From: Conus ventricosus
Taxonomy: Eukaryota > Mollusca > Gastropoda > Neogastropoda > Conidae
Assembly: GCA_018398815.1 (NCBI GenBank)
Contig: CM031601.1
Span: 13,462,074-13,526,073, forward strand
DNA length: 64,000 nt
Direction of reading: 5' to 3'
The position numbers were made by a program, and so were the translations under genes. The notes under the pieces were generated by a model, which was given only the letters and a program-made list of their open reading frames with translations, ran no database searches and was not told the DNA's origin. Shown in pieces: positions 11,697 to 21,300 of this stretch; the first letter of the stretch is position 1; the number at the start of each line of letters is the position of its first letter.

Positions 11697-13610
11697 TCTG
11701 TAAAGATATATATATATATATTTTAATAAGTTTCTTTTGTGTCAAAGTGTTAACTAAGCAGTTTTGCTCTGCAAAGGTTTTGGTGATCTATTGCCAAGTC
11801 AGTCAAAAGTTCTAGCTTCGTCTCTTGAACATTTTGGTCGAGTTATTGCAAGGTTGGTGAGTTATATTTTTAACGCACACTCCTTATCATCACAGAACGG
11901 TCGGCAGTTTTGACAGATGTAGAACAGAACTGGCGCAGTGTTTTTGCATTCCTATATTTATTCGCCAGGGTATTTGAAATGAAAAGTCTGTTGTCTGGCG
12001 CATGGTATGATGCATGTAACCAAGGTCAGAACCAAATGCAAACACACATGACATGTCATGTTCATTAATCCCCAGTGTGACCAAGGTCAGAACCAAATGC
12101 AAACACACACGACATGTCATGTTCCTGTAGTCCCCAGTGTGACCAAATGCATTGAGTTGTTGGGAGACTGTGGCTTGGGTGGGCGCTGGATGCTTTGAGC
12201 TGTCTGAGATCAGCCATTAGAGACTTGGTACCTGCACTGGAAACAGTGTGTATGTCTTACTTGTCTTCTTCAGCTCACTTCTGTCTGCTCTCAAAGTTAA
12301 AGCTCCAGTTTGCCTCAGCTTTGCTAGCCATTACCATACCAGATGTCCATTTTCCCCCCTGTGCTGTTATCATTTGGATATTGTGAAAACATGTGCAGGA
12401 TGGAAGATTCATTAGCCTACACTTGTTTTCCCCCAACTACTAAATTGTTCAGCACAATATGAATATATATATACATTTAAAGAAAAAAATGTTCCTTCCA
12501 AGTACACAGGTATCGCTGGGTTTTTTTTTTTTTTTTTTTTTAATTCCACTTTTTGTGCTTAATATTTAAAGAATGTCATCTTTTCTGAATCCCTGTTTTA
12601 GTGTTGGTTGGAGATACCTCTTTGATACAATCTGGATGAGAAAATGAATTTTTTGTGTGTGCAAAAATGTGTGAAATTTAGTAAGGTAATGTTAACTGTG
12701 ATGATCACATTGATGTGTGTGTGTGTGTCTGTCTGTCTGTCTGTGTGTGTGTTCAGGCGTTTATATAGGTGTTGATTTTTAAGTGAAACTCTCGGTGCAA
12801 GCAGATTCAAACCAAGCAATTTCCCAGTGTATACAAAATGATTTTGTCCAAAAATTTGGTGTGTGGGGGAAAAATCATTTTCTTTACATTGTATATTTTG
12901 GTCCATTATGAGAGTATACTAATATCTTAAGGCAAAAATAACTGTTTTTGTAGAGAAACAGCTATTACCCTTCAGGAAATCGGCGAAAAGAGAGAAAACG
13001 GGTATTATCTTGAGGATCATAACTACTTTCCTTGAGATCATGATTGTTTTCCTTAGATAATGAACAAGTAAGGTAAGTGGCTTCCGTGGTGAAATGAATA
13101 CAGGCCCGTAACTTCAGTTGAATGCTGATTATGACACAGAATCGCCTAGCAGAAATGACAACACAGAACACGCAGTTTTCTTAAGATCAAAACTGTTTTC
13201 TTTGTTATCCTGCGAATAATGAGGGTTTTCCTAGTGTTTCCTTACAATAAAGGTTTTTGCCTGTTTTCTATTGAATGATGACCGTTATTGCTGTTTGCCT
13301 TGGAGAACAAGTATTATTGGCAGAAAAAAAGGTCGTTCACGGGGAAAGTAGCCATGAATGCTGTTTATCATGACAAGCACAAAGGAAGTCAACAAAACAG
13401 AAAATACCTGTGATCCAAGGATCCCAACAGTTTTCCTGTTTTCCTTGTTTTCTCAGCAAGTGATCACTGTTCTCCCCAGGAAAATAGGGAACACAATGGG
13501 GACCGTCAACTAGTGGTGAACTAGTGGAAACACTTGTGTTGGGTAGGGAAAACAGTTACTGTCCAAAGGATAGGACTTGTGATCCTCCAGAACAGCTGAA
13601 CCTCATTTTC
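11694..13610. other. noncoding stretch with small duplications
   Basis: A roughly 63-bp duplication at about 12017-12140 shares AAGGTCAGAACCAAATGCAA. Smaller repeats are a TG/TCTG microsatellite (12712-12751) and a T-run at about 12521-12541. From about 12960 to 13560 the sequence recurrently uses TTTTCCTT-type blocks without a clear period. No gene recognised. Confidence 0.5.
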
Positions 13611-13804
13611 CAGGGAAACAGCTGTTACTGGCTCATGAAGCTCATCATAATTATGCTCACCTAGTGGACAGACCCAGGGAAACAGCTATGATTGGCTCAT
13701 GAAGCTCATCATAATTATGCTCACCTAATGGACAGACCCAGGGAAACAGCTAGTATTGGCTCATGAAGCTCATCACATGCTCACCTAGTTGAGGGACCCA
13801 GGGT
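13611..13804. repeat. 64-bp tandem repeat, three copies
   Basis: The unit contains CAGGGAAACAGCT, TGGCTCATGAAGCTCATCA and GACAGACC. The third copy has an internal deletion. Confidence 0.9.
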
Positions 13805-14645
13805 TCTGAAATGCTATGACTGAAAATAAGCAGGCAATTTCTGGGGCTGATTTTTTTTTTTTTTTTTTAAACAGAAAATACAGCCAATGAAATCAACTTT
13901 TCAATTTGATTTTTTTTTTTTTTTTTTGGTGCACCTTTATCAAAGACTGCCTAGTGTAAGTCCATATTTTTTTGGTCAAGTATGTGAAATTAGATGCTAG
14001 CTCTGCCACCTGTGTGTAGTTTGGATATACTGGCGATGTCTACTGCCTATTTTTTCTTGCATTTCTCCCCATCTTTGTATTCCTTTTCTTTGAGTATTTT
14101 GGCATGTGGTTAGAACTGAATAAAATGTGAGAGGAAATGACTGTATGGAACATGGTTGGTTGTCATGTTAGATGTGTGTTTAGTCTGCTTTTCTTTCATG
14201 TTGGTCGACATTCTGCTGTTGATTTGGGAATGCTTTGATGGCGTGGATAGAACATTATGTTTCCCGTTTTGTTTCAGAAAATGTGAAATGATGTTAGATG
14301 GAATGAGTGCCAAGGAGTTGCATGTTGCTGAGTACAGTCAGATGATGGTTAGAATTTAGTGTATTGAAGTATAGAGTGGTATTAGTGATGTCATTTGCAA
14401 TTCACTGAGCACATTGTGTGTGTGTACGTGTGCGTGTGCGTGTGTGCATGCAGATGTGTGCACGTATGTGCATGTGTATATTTGTATGTGTGAGAGCATG
14501 CATATGCATAATGCATATGTGTAGATATGTGTTTTCTAATTGCCATCCAAAGCAAAAAGAAAAAGAAATTAGAAAGAAAAAGAAATGAATCTACAAAAAA
14601 AAGGAGCATCGCTGGTTGAAAAACATGAAAACTGAAAAGACTTCT
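13805..14645. other. unannotated noncoding stretch
   Basis: T-runs lie at about 13851-13868 and 13910-13927, and TG-rich sequence at 14415-14490. No gene recognised. Confidence 0.5.
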
Positions 14646-15183
14646 GAAGGAACCAACAGTGTGTGTCAGAATGAACATTCTGAATGAACCAACAGTGTGT
14701 GTGAGAATGAACATTCTGAATGAACCAACAGTGTGTGTGAGAATGAACATTCTGAATGAACCAAAAGTGTGTGTGAGAATGAACATTCTGAATGAACCAA
14801 CAGTGTGTGTGAGAATGAACATTCTGAATGAACCAACAGTGTGTGTGAGAATGAACATTCTGAATGAACCAACAGTGTGTGTGTGAGAATGAACATTCTG
14901 AATGAACCAACAGTGTGTGTGTGAGAATGAACATTCTGAATGAACCAACAGTGTGTGTGTGAGAATGAACATTCTGAATGAACCAACAGTGTGTGTGAGA
15001 ATGAACATTCTGAATGAACCAACAGTGTGTGTGAGAATGAACATTCTGAATGAACCAACAGTGTGCGTGAGAATGAACATTCTGAATGAACCAACAGTGT
15101 GTGTGAGAATGAACATTCTGAATGAACCAACAGTGTGTGTGAGAATGAACATTCTGAATGAACCAACAGTGTGTGTGAGAATT
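14646..15183. repeat. 36-bp minisatellite, about 15 copies
   Basis: The unit contains GTGTGTGTGAGAATGAACAT and TCTGAATGAACCAACA. Each unit carries the dyad TGAACATTCT. Most copies are identical, with a few gaining one extra GT. The 36-bp period is a multiple of three, so it reads as a 12-residue repeat in any open frame. Confidence 0.95.
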
Positions 15184-15246
15184 AACCTAATGGACTGTTG
15201 GATCTGACAGTTGCTGAGAATGAATACTGCAAACTGTCTTGGAGTT

Positions 15247-16747
15247 GACAGCTGGTGACAATAATCCGCCACCTGTAGGTGACAATATCCGCACTGTAGG
15301 TGACAATAATCTGCCACCTGTAGGTGTGTAGGTGACAATAATCTGCCACCTGCAGGTGTGTAGGTGACAATAATCTGCCACCTGTAGGTGTGTAGGTGAC
15401 AATAATCTGCCACCTGTAGGTGTGTAGGTGACAATAATCTGCCACCTGCAGGTGTGTAGGTGACAATAATCCGCCACCTGTAGGTGTGTAGGTGACAATA
15501 ATCCGCCACCTGTAGGTGAATATCGCCACCTGTAGGTGGTAGGACATAATCCGCCACCTGTAGGTGTGTAGGTGACAATAATCCGCCACCTGTAGGTTGT
15601 AGGTGACAATATCCACTGTAGGTGACAAACCCACCTGTAGGTGTGTAGGCTACAATAATCCGCCACCTGTAGTGTGAGTGACAATAATCTGCCACCTGTA
15701 GGTATGTAGATAAACAATAATCCGCCACCTGTAGGTGTGTAGGTGACAATAATCTGCCACCTGTAGGTATGTAGGTGACAATAATCCGCCACCTGTTGGT
15801 GTGTAGGTGACAATAATCTGCCACCTGTAGGTATGTAGGTGACAATAATCCGCCACCTGTAGGTTGTAGGTGACAATAACCCGCCACCTGTAGGTATGTA
15901 GGTGACAGTAATCTGCCACCTGTAGTTGTAGGTGACAATAATCCCCACCTGTAGGTGTGTAGGTGACAATAATCTGCCACCTGTAGGTGTTTAGGTGACA
16001 ATAATCTGCCACCTGTAGGTGTGTAGGTGACAATAATCTGCCACCTGTAGGTGTGTAGGTGACAATAATCTGCCACCTGTAGGTGTGTAGGTGACAATAA
16101 TCTGCCACCTGTAGGTGTGTAGGTGACAATAATCTGCCACCTGTAGGTGTGTAGGTGACAATAATCCGCCACCTGTGTGTGTTGTAGGTGACAATAATAT
16201 GCCACCTGTAGGCGACAATAATCTGCCACCTGTAGGTGTGTAGGTGACAATAATCTGCCACCTGTAGGTGTATAGGTGACAGTAATTGCCACCTGTAGGT
16301 GTGTAGGTGACAATAATCCCCACCTGTAGGTGTGTAGGTGACAATAATCGCCACCTGTAGGTGTGTAGGTGACAATAATCCGCCACCTGTAGGTGTTTAG
16401 GTGACAATAATATGCCACCTGTAAGTGACAATAATCCGCACCTGTAGGTGTGTAGGTGACAATAATCTGCCACCTGTAGGTGTATAGGTGACAGTAATCC
16501 GCCACCTGTAGGTGTGTAGGTGACAATAATCCGCCACCTTAGGTGTGTAGGTGACAATAATCCGCCACCTGTAGATGTGTAGGTGACAATAATCTGCCAC
16601 CTGTAGGTGTGTCGGTGATAATAATCCGCCACCTGTAGGTGTGTAGGTGACAATAATCCGCCACCTGTAGGTGTGTAGGTGACAATAATCCGCCACCTCT
16701 AGATGTGTAGGTGACAATAATCCGCCACCTGTAGATGTGTAGGTGAG
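15247..16747. repeat. about 32-bp minisatellite, more than 40 copies
   Basis: The unit contains GGTGACAATAATCCGCCACC and TGTAGGTGTGTA, so each copy holds the palindrome CACCTGTAGGTG. CCG/CTG variants alternate, and partial units (15520-15640, 16190-16220, 16420-16440) mark deletions. The minus strand of the consensus has no stop in any frame, which explains the very long minus-strand ORFs. Confidence 0.95.
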
Positions 16748-17394
16748 GAGGGTGGGTAAGGCAGCAGTTTTGATGGGTCGTGCCATGTATGGATGATTGC
16801 AGTAGTAAAAAAGAATCTGGTTTTTTTCTTCTACCAATGACAGGTGCACCACATTTTGTACTTAGTGTTAGATGTAACCTCATGGAAAATGTTATTTGTT
16901 TTATGATTTTTTTTTGTATGCAGAGAAAGAACAAAGAAAGTCAGACATTTTTATATTGAGCAGCTAGAATTTGAGTGGTGGGAGGGGGGGGGGGGGGGGT
17001 GTTACAATGTTACAGTAGTGTTTTGGTGTTAGCAAAAAGGTATTTAAAAGCATACTAAAAGCAAAGTTCATGTTTCATATTTCGAAAGCTTTTACTCTTT
17101 GTATTTAGATGAAATTTTGAAAAATTGTTAGCAAGAGAAAGAGTTTGTCATGAAAATATTGATGAAAATAAAGTGCGTCAGGGAGTTGACAACCAATGGA
17201 GAATGACTAAAACAGACTGTAAGATACTGTCGACGCCTGGTGAGAATTGATACAACAAACTGTAGGTTGCTATCAAGATGGGATTCAACAGAGACTGTCA
17301 TGCAGTTGAAAGCCTATGAGAATTAATTCAAGAGTAAGAATTCTGGTAAGAATTGATACAGGAGGCACAGTCACAGTCCTGACACCTGGTGGTG
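16748..17394. other. unannotated noncoding stretch with a G-run
   Basis: A G-rich run occupies about 16980-17000. The rest contains degenerate sequence reminiscent of the next array, such as GAGAATTGATACA. No gene recognised. Confidence 0.5.
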
Positions 17395-17695
17395 AGAATA
17401 CCTATGACAGATCCTACGATGGAGTTAAGAGTTAGGTATCACACAACAGACTCCATAGTGGAGTTAGAGTTAAGAGTTAGTTATCACACAACAGACTCCA
17501 TAGTGGAGTTAGAGTTAAGAGTTAGTTATCACACAACAGACTCCATAGTGGAGTTAGAGTTAAGAGTTAGTTATCACACAACAGACTCCATACTGGAGTT
17601 AGAGTTAAGATTTAGTTATCACACAACAGACTCCATACTGGAGTTGGAGTTAAGAGTTAGTTGTCACACAACAGAATCCATACTGGAGTTAGTAC
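17395..17695. repeat. 45-bp minisatellite, about six copies
   Basis: The unit contains GTTAGTTATCACACAACAGA and CTCCATAGTGGAGTTAGAG. CTCCATAGTGGAG is a perfect inverted repeat within each unit. Confidence 0.9.
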
Positions 17696-17731
17696 CTGAT
17701 GCCAATCAGTACAACAGATTTAAACATGGAG

Positions 17732-18460
17732 GAAGGTTTTTTTCCTGTCTTGCTATCTGCACCATTCATGGCATTACCCCTCACTGCTCATTCTGACTCC
17801 CCAACCACAGCCACATCCGGGCTTGTCCCAGCACAGCCTTGGCTCAAGACATCCACAGAGAACAGCCCCTCAGAGGAGACCATTCAGAGGAGACACTGCA
17901 CAATTGCCTAGTCACTTCAGTGGTGCCTGTTCTGATCTGACGCACACAGGACACCACCTGCTAAGCCCCCTTTTTATGCATATTCATGTGGATGAGGACC
18001 TTACCAAGAGCCTAGAGGTTGAGAGGACATCAAAACTGAGGTGGCCATGAGAGCAGGCCATGAAGGGGCACAGAATCTGGGACTTTTTATGCATATTCAT
18101 GTGGATGAGAATGATGACTATGATGCTGCTATGAAGTTTCATTCTGGTTGGAAACTGCATGACAGGGCTGTGCTATATGCTTATTTTTCATAATAATTAT
18201 ATCCTCGAGTCAGCCAAGCCCAAGAGACACAGACTCCTTGATTGTTGGTCAAGAAATGTAAGCAATGCGTACAGAGATGTATCTGTTCAGCGGATGAAAC
18301 TTCACAGTGTTGTCCCACTCTCCCCAGTCAAGCCCGTAGCAAACTCAGTTCAGGGTAGGATCTGCTCATGGCAAAAGAAAATGGCTGTAATGGGAATCAT
18401 ACTCACAACGCCCAGCCAGGCATCCATAACACGAACCACTCTGCATTGGGGCTGGTTCAG
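17732..18460 (-). mobile_element. old copy of long tRNA-headed SINE
   Basis: This is collinear with the element at 30778-31625: both share GGAGACACTGCAC, ACACCACCT, AGAGGACATC, CATGACAGGGCTGT and GCAAACTCA in the same order and orientation. It lacks the GC-rich segment corresponding to about 31050-31190. The tRNA-like end near 18380-18450 is degenerate. ACATGGAG occurs at both edges (17724-17731 and 18461-18468) and may be a remnant target-site duplication. A short T-run at 17737-17743 corresponds to the A-tail. Small ORFs inside are not genes. Confidence 0.75.
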
Positions 18461-18544
18461 ACATGGAGCTGATAGGTTGTGAACATTGATACAGAAGACT
18501 CTGAGATGAAGTTGCAAAGTGAGACTACTGCAGGCGGAAATCTA

Positions 18545-18955
18545 AACAAATCTTAAATAAATGTTCGCGAACCGCCCAGAGAATGTGGACAAACGAATCA
18601 CAAGACAAAACACAACGCGTTTCGACCTCTTAGGTCTTCTTCAGGTGAGACATAAACGAATAAAACAACAAAAATTCACTTAGCTTTGATCGCTTCAGAG
18701 TTCAGCGCAAGGAAGAAGGCGTTGAATGAGAATGAGGCTGTTGGAAGGGCTTCCTTGTTCTCGCTCAACGCCTTCTTCCTTGCGCTGAACTCTGAAGCGA
18801 TCTGAAGCGATTAAAGTTAAGTGAATTTTCGTTGTTTTATTCGATTATATCTCGCCTGAAGAAGACCTAAGAGGTCGAAACGCGTTGTGTTGTGTCTTGT
18901 GACTCGTTTGTCCACGTTCTCTGGGCGGTTCGCTAACATTTATTTCAGATTTGTT
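18545..18955. mobile_element. fold-back (palindromic) element, 411 bp
   Basis: Two arms of nearly 190 bp, 18545-18735 and 18762-18955, are reverse complements with few mismatches around a short loop. Both ends carry AACAAATCT. Shared blocks include ACCGCCCAGAGAA, CAACGCGTTTCGACCTCTTA and AGCGCAAGGAAGAAGGCG. No ORF and no clear target-site duplication. Each arm contains a CTGAAGA, short hairpin, GAAAC arrangement (plus strand 18856-18881, mirrored at 18619-18644) resembling a hammerhead ribozyme core, with one extra A after CTGAAGA. Confidence 0.85.
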
Positions 18956-18984
18956 CTGAGATGAAGTTCATAGCCAGTGAGAAG

Positions 18985-19195
18985 TGATACAGCAGACAGT
19001 GACAGTGGAGAATGAAGACAGCAGACAGTGACAGTGGAGAATGAAGACAGCAGACAGTGACAGTGGAGAATGAAGACAGCAGACAGTGACAGTGGAGAAT
19101 GAAGACAGTGACAGTGGAGAATGAAGACAGCAGACAGTGACAGTGGAGAATGAAGACAGCAGACAGTGACAGTGGAGAATGAAGGCAGCAGACTG
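18985..19195. repeat. about 30-bp minisatellite, seven copies
   Basis: The unit contains GACAGTGACAGTGGAGAATG and AAGACAGCA. One copy is shortened. Confidence 0.9.
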
Positions 19196-19371
19196 GTGGG
19201 CAGTATTTTCCTTCAGTTGTGTTTAGTGTTGTTTGCTGTGATCCCAGTTTGAACAGAGCAGTTCATTATCTTTGGCCCACCTTATAACACAAGTTCCTTT
19301 AGGTGTAGTCACAATACTAGCGAGACAAAGTTTGAAAGGAGTTGGTGCCTTTGGTGCTGATAAGTTTATGA

Positions 19372-19373
<2 letters not shown>

Positions 19374-19435
<62 letters not shown>

Positions 19436-19461
19436 GTGTTTGGTGTATGTGTGTGTGTGTC

Positions 19462-19495
<34 letters not shown>

Positions 19496-19500
19496 GGAGA
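19374..19500. repeat. (TG)n microsatellite with GA block
   Basis: TG repeats run into GAGAGA at 19486-19515. It lies about 120 bp upstream of the cyclase exon's splice acceptor. Confidence 0.95.
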
Positions 19501-19620
19501 GACAGAGAGAGAGAGACCTTGTGTTATGTCAAGGACATGGTGTTTTGTGAATAAAGTGTTTTTCATACATCCTACAGTCCGATGTTTTCTTGAAGATCTT
19601 CTTTTTCAGTAAGAGTTATT

Positions 19621-19634
19621 TTCTATGTTGGCAG
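19621..19634 (+). promoter_or_regulatory. predicted 3' splice site of the cyclase exon
   Basis: The sequence TTCTATGTTGGCAG ends in AG at 19633-19634, directly before coding sequence. An earlier candidate AG at 19608-19609 has a better pyrimidine tract (CTTTTTCAG) but would place an in-frame TAA at 19610. The ATG at 19625 therefore lies in the intron and is not a start codon. The exon begins with two bases that complete a split codon. Confidence 0.7.
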
Positions 19635-21300
19635 ATGACAATGCGGATTCCACAACTGTGCCCTTCAACGAGTCGGGGATCAAGCGTCGTGACCAGCTGG
19701 ACCAACAGATGATCCATTACCTCAACAAGGACATTACCAACATGGAGTTCTTCTACAAGCCCCCCATCAACAACTTCACCCTGGCCTTCAACTCCCCTGA
19801 ACTGGAAGAAGACTACCGCAATCACTACCTGGAGTCCCAGCTGTTCCGGGAGGAGAGTGTGGCTTCCCCCCGCTACCACTCCTTCATCGAGATGGTCCTC
19901 TCGCTCCTTCTTTTTCTGCTTATCTCTGTCTGTGGTTTTCTAATGTTCTACCAGAGTGTGGCTTTCATTGTGGTCTTTGTGCTGTCTCTGGTGCTGGAGC
20001 TGCTTGTGCTGATCGAGATCGCCACCGATGTCAAGATGGGCAGCACTAAAGCTGAGCGGTGCAGTGGTTTTGCCAAGTGTATGTCATCATGGGGTATGCG
20101 CAACTTCCTTGGGGTCCTGATGGCCATACTGCCGGCTGTGACCATCTACACTAACCTGTCCTGTGAGCTAGCCGTTGATGACCGCTGGAAGGATCGTTTC
20201 TTCTGTTTCTGTATCATGGTGTCACTGCTCAGCTTCTGTAACTTCTCCATGCTGTCATCGATGGGCAAGTCGATTGTTGCCAGTGTGGTGGGCATCATTC
20301 TTCTGGTCCTTCTGAATGTCTCTTTCTGTACGTTTCCTCCAAGTGACGCCCCCACCATGGCTGCAAGTGTCAACACAACAGCCAGCACACCTGTTGGAGG
20401 CCTGACGACATTAGTGGTGTTGATGAACACCACCAGAGCTGACGTCCACAGTCACCTGTTTTCAGGAGAAAATGCTGTGCGCTTTGAGATCGTGCTGGAC
20501 ATCCTACTCCTTCTGGTCCTCATCTGGTTCCTCAATCGTGAGTTTGAGATCAGCTACCGCCTCAGTTACCATGGCAGCGCACAGGCAGACAATGACACCA
20601 GTCAGATGCAGGAAAACAAGGATCAAGCGGACTGGCTGCTGCACAACATCATACCAGAACATGTGTCAGATGTTGTGAAGCGCACTCATAAATACTCCAA
20701 GAACCACAAGGACGTGGGAGTGATCTTTGCCACCATTGTTAACTTTAATGAGTTCTACGATGAAGGTTTCGAGGGAGGACGGGAGTATCTGCGCGTGCTG
20801 AACGAACTGGTCAGTGACTACGAAGATCTCCTGGACCGGACCTGCTTCAAAGATGTAGAGAAGATCAAGACCATTAGCTCCACATTCATGGCAGCCTCTG
20901 GTCTGAACGAAGCTTCTCGGCAGGCCAACAAACACCCCAACGCCCACCTCTTGCCCTCATGGATTTTGCTGTGGAGCTGCAGCAGGTCGTTCACAATTTC
21001 AACGAGAGCATTTTCAACTTTAACTTTGTGCTCAACATTGGCTACAACTTTGGGGAGGTGACAGCTGGCGTGATCGGCACCACCAAACTCCTGTACGACA
21101 TTTGGGGGGACACTGTGAACATTTCCTCCCGCATGTACTCCACTGGAGAACCTAATCGTATCCAAGTGCCCGACTCCACTTTGCCCAAGCTGGAGGAGAT
21201 GTTTGAGTTTGAGTACCGAGGGGAGATCTTTGTGAAGGGCAAGGGCAACATGAAGACTTATCTCTTCAAGAGTAAGAGGCCTGGGGCTCACTGGGAGTGA
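19635..21300 (+). CDS. ADCY9: adenylyl cyclase type 9-like, terminal exon (frameshifted)
   Basis: Membrane adenylyl cyclase makes cAMP from ATP at the C1/C2 interface. This exon encodes the second half, and the N-terminus, first membrane domain and C1 lie outside the window. Residue numbers here count from the ATG at 19625. Six hydrophobic segments fall at about 87-109, 111-133, 160-178, 191-210, 216-237 and 288-305. A loop with possible N-glycosylation sites (NTTAS, NTTRA) precedes the last. The C2 domain starts near 335 with WLLHNIIPEHV, YSKNH and VIFATIVNFNEFY, then KIKTISST and GVIGTTKLLYDIWGDTVN, a type-9 signature. The C2 residues D of YDIW, N of DTVN, R of SSRM and K of VKGKG are present. 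The frame changes from that of 19635 to that of 20959 near 20948-20953, apparently one missing base, and the protein ends at 21300. A real pseudogene is less likely, because both sides are otherwise conserved. Confidence 0.93.

Noticed and set aside
14391..16526. 711-codon minus-strand ORF across two minisatellites
   Set aside because: The consensus units simply lack stops on that strand. The reading is HTYRWQIIV-type or FILTHTVGSFR-type repetition with frame cycling at the 32-bp period, and no domain or start context is seen.
18856..18881. A confirmed hammerhead ribozyme
   Set aside because: An extra A lies between CTGAAGA and stem II, and no convincing stem III with a cleavage site was found. 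Kept only as a resemblance.
19625..19634. ATG at 19625 as the start of a short cyclase
   Set aside because: It overlaps the splice acceptor, and a cyclase lacking C1 and the first membrane domain would not be a functional standalone enzyme. The exon is better read as 3' terminal.
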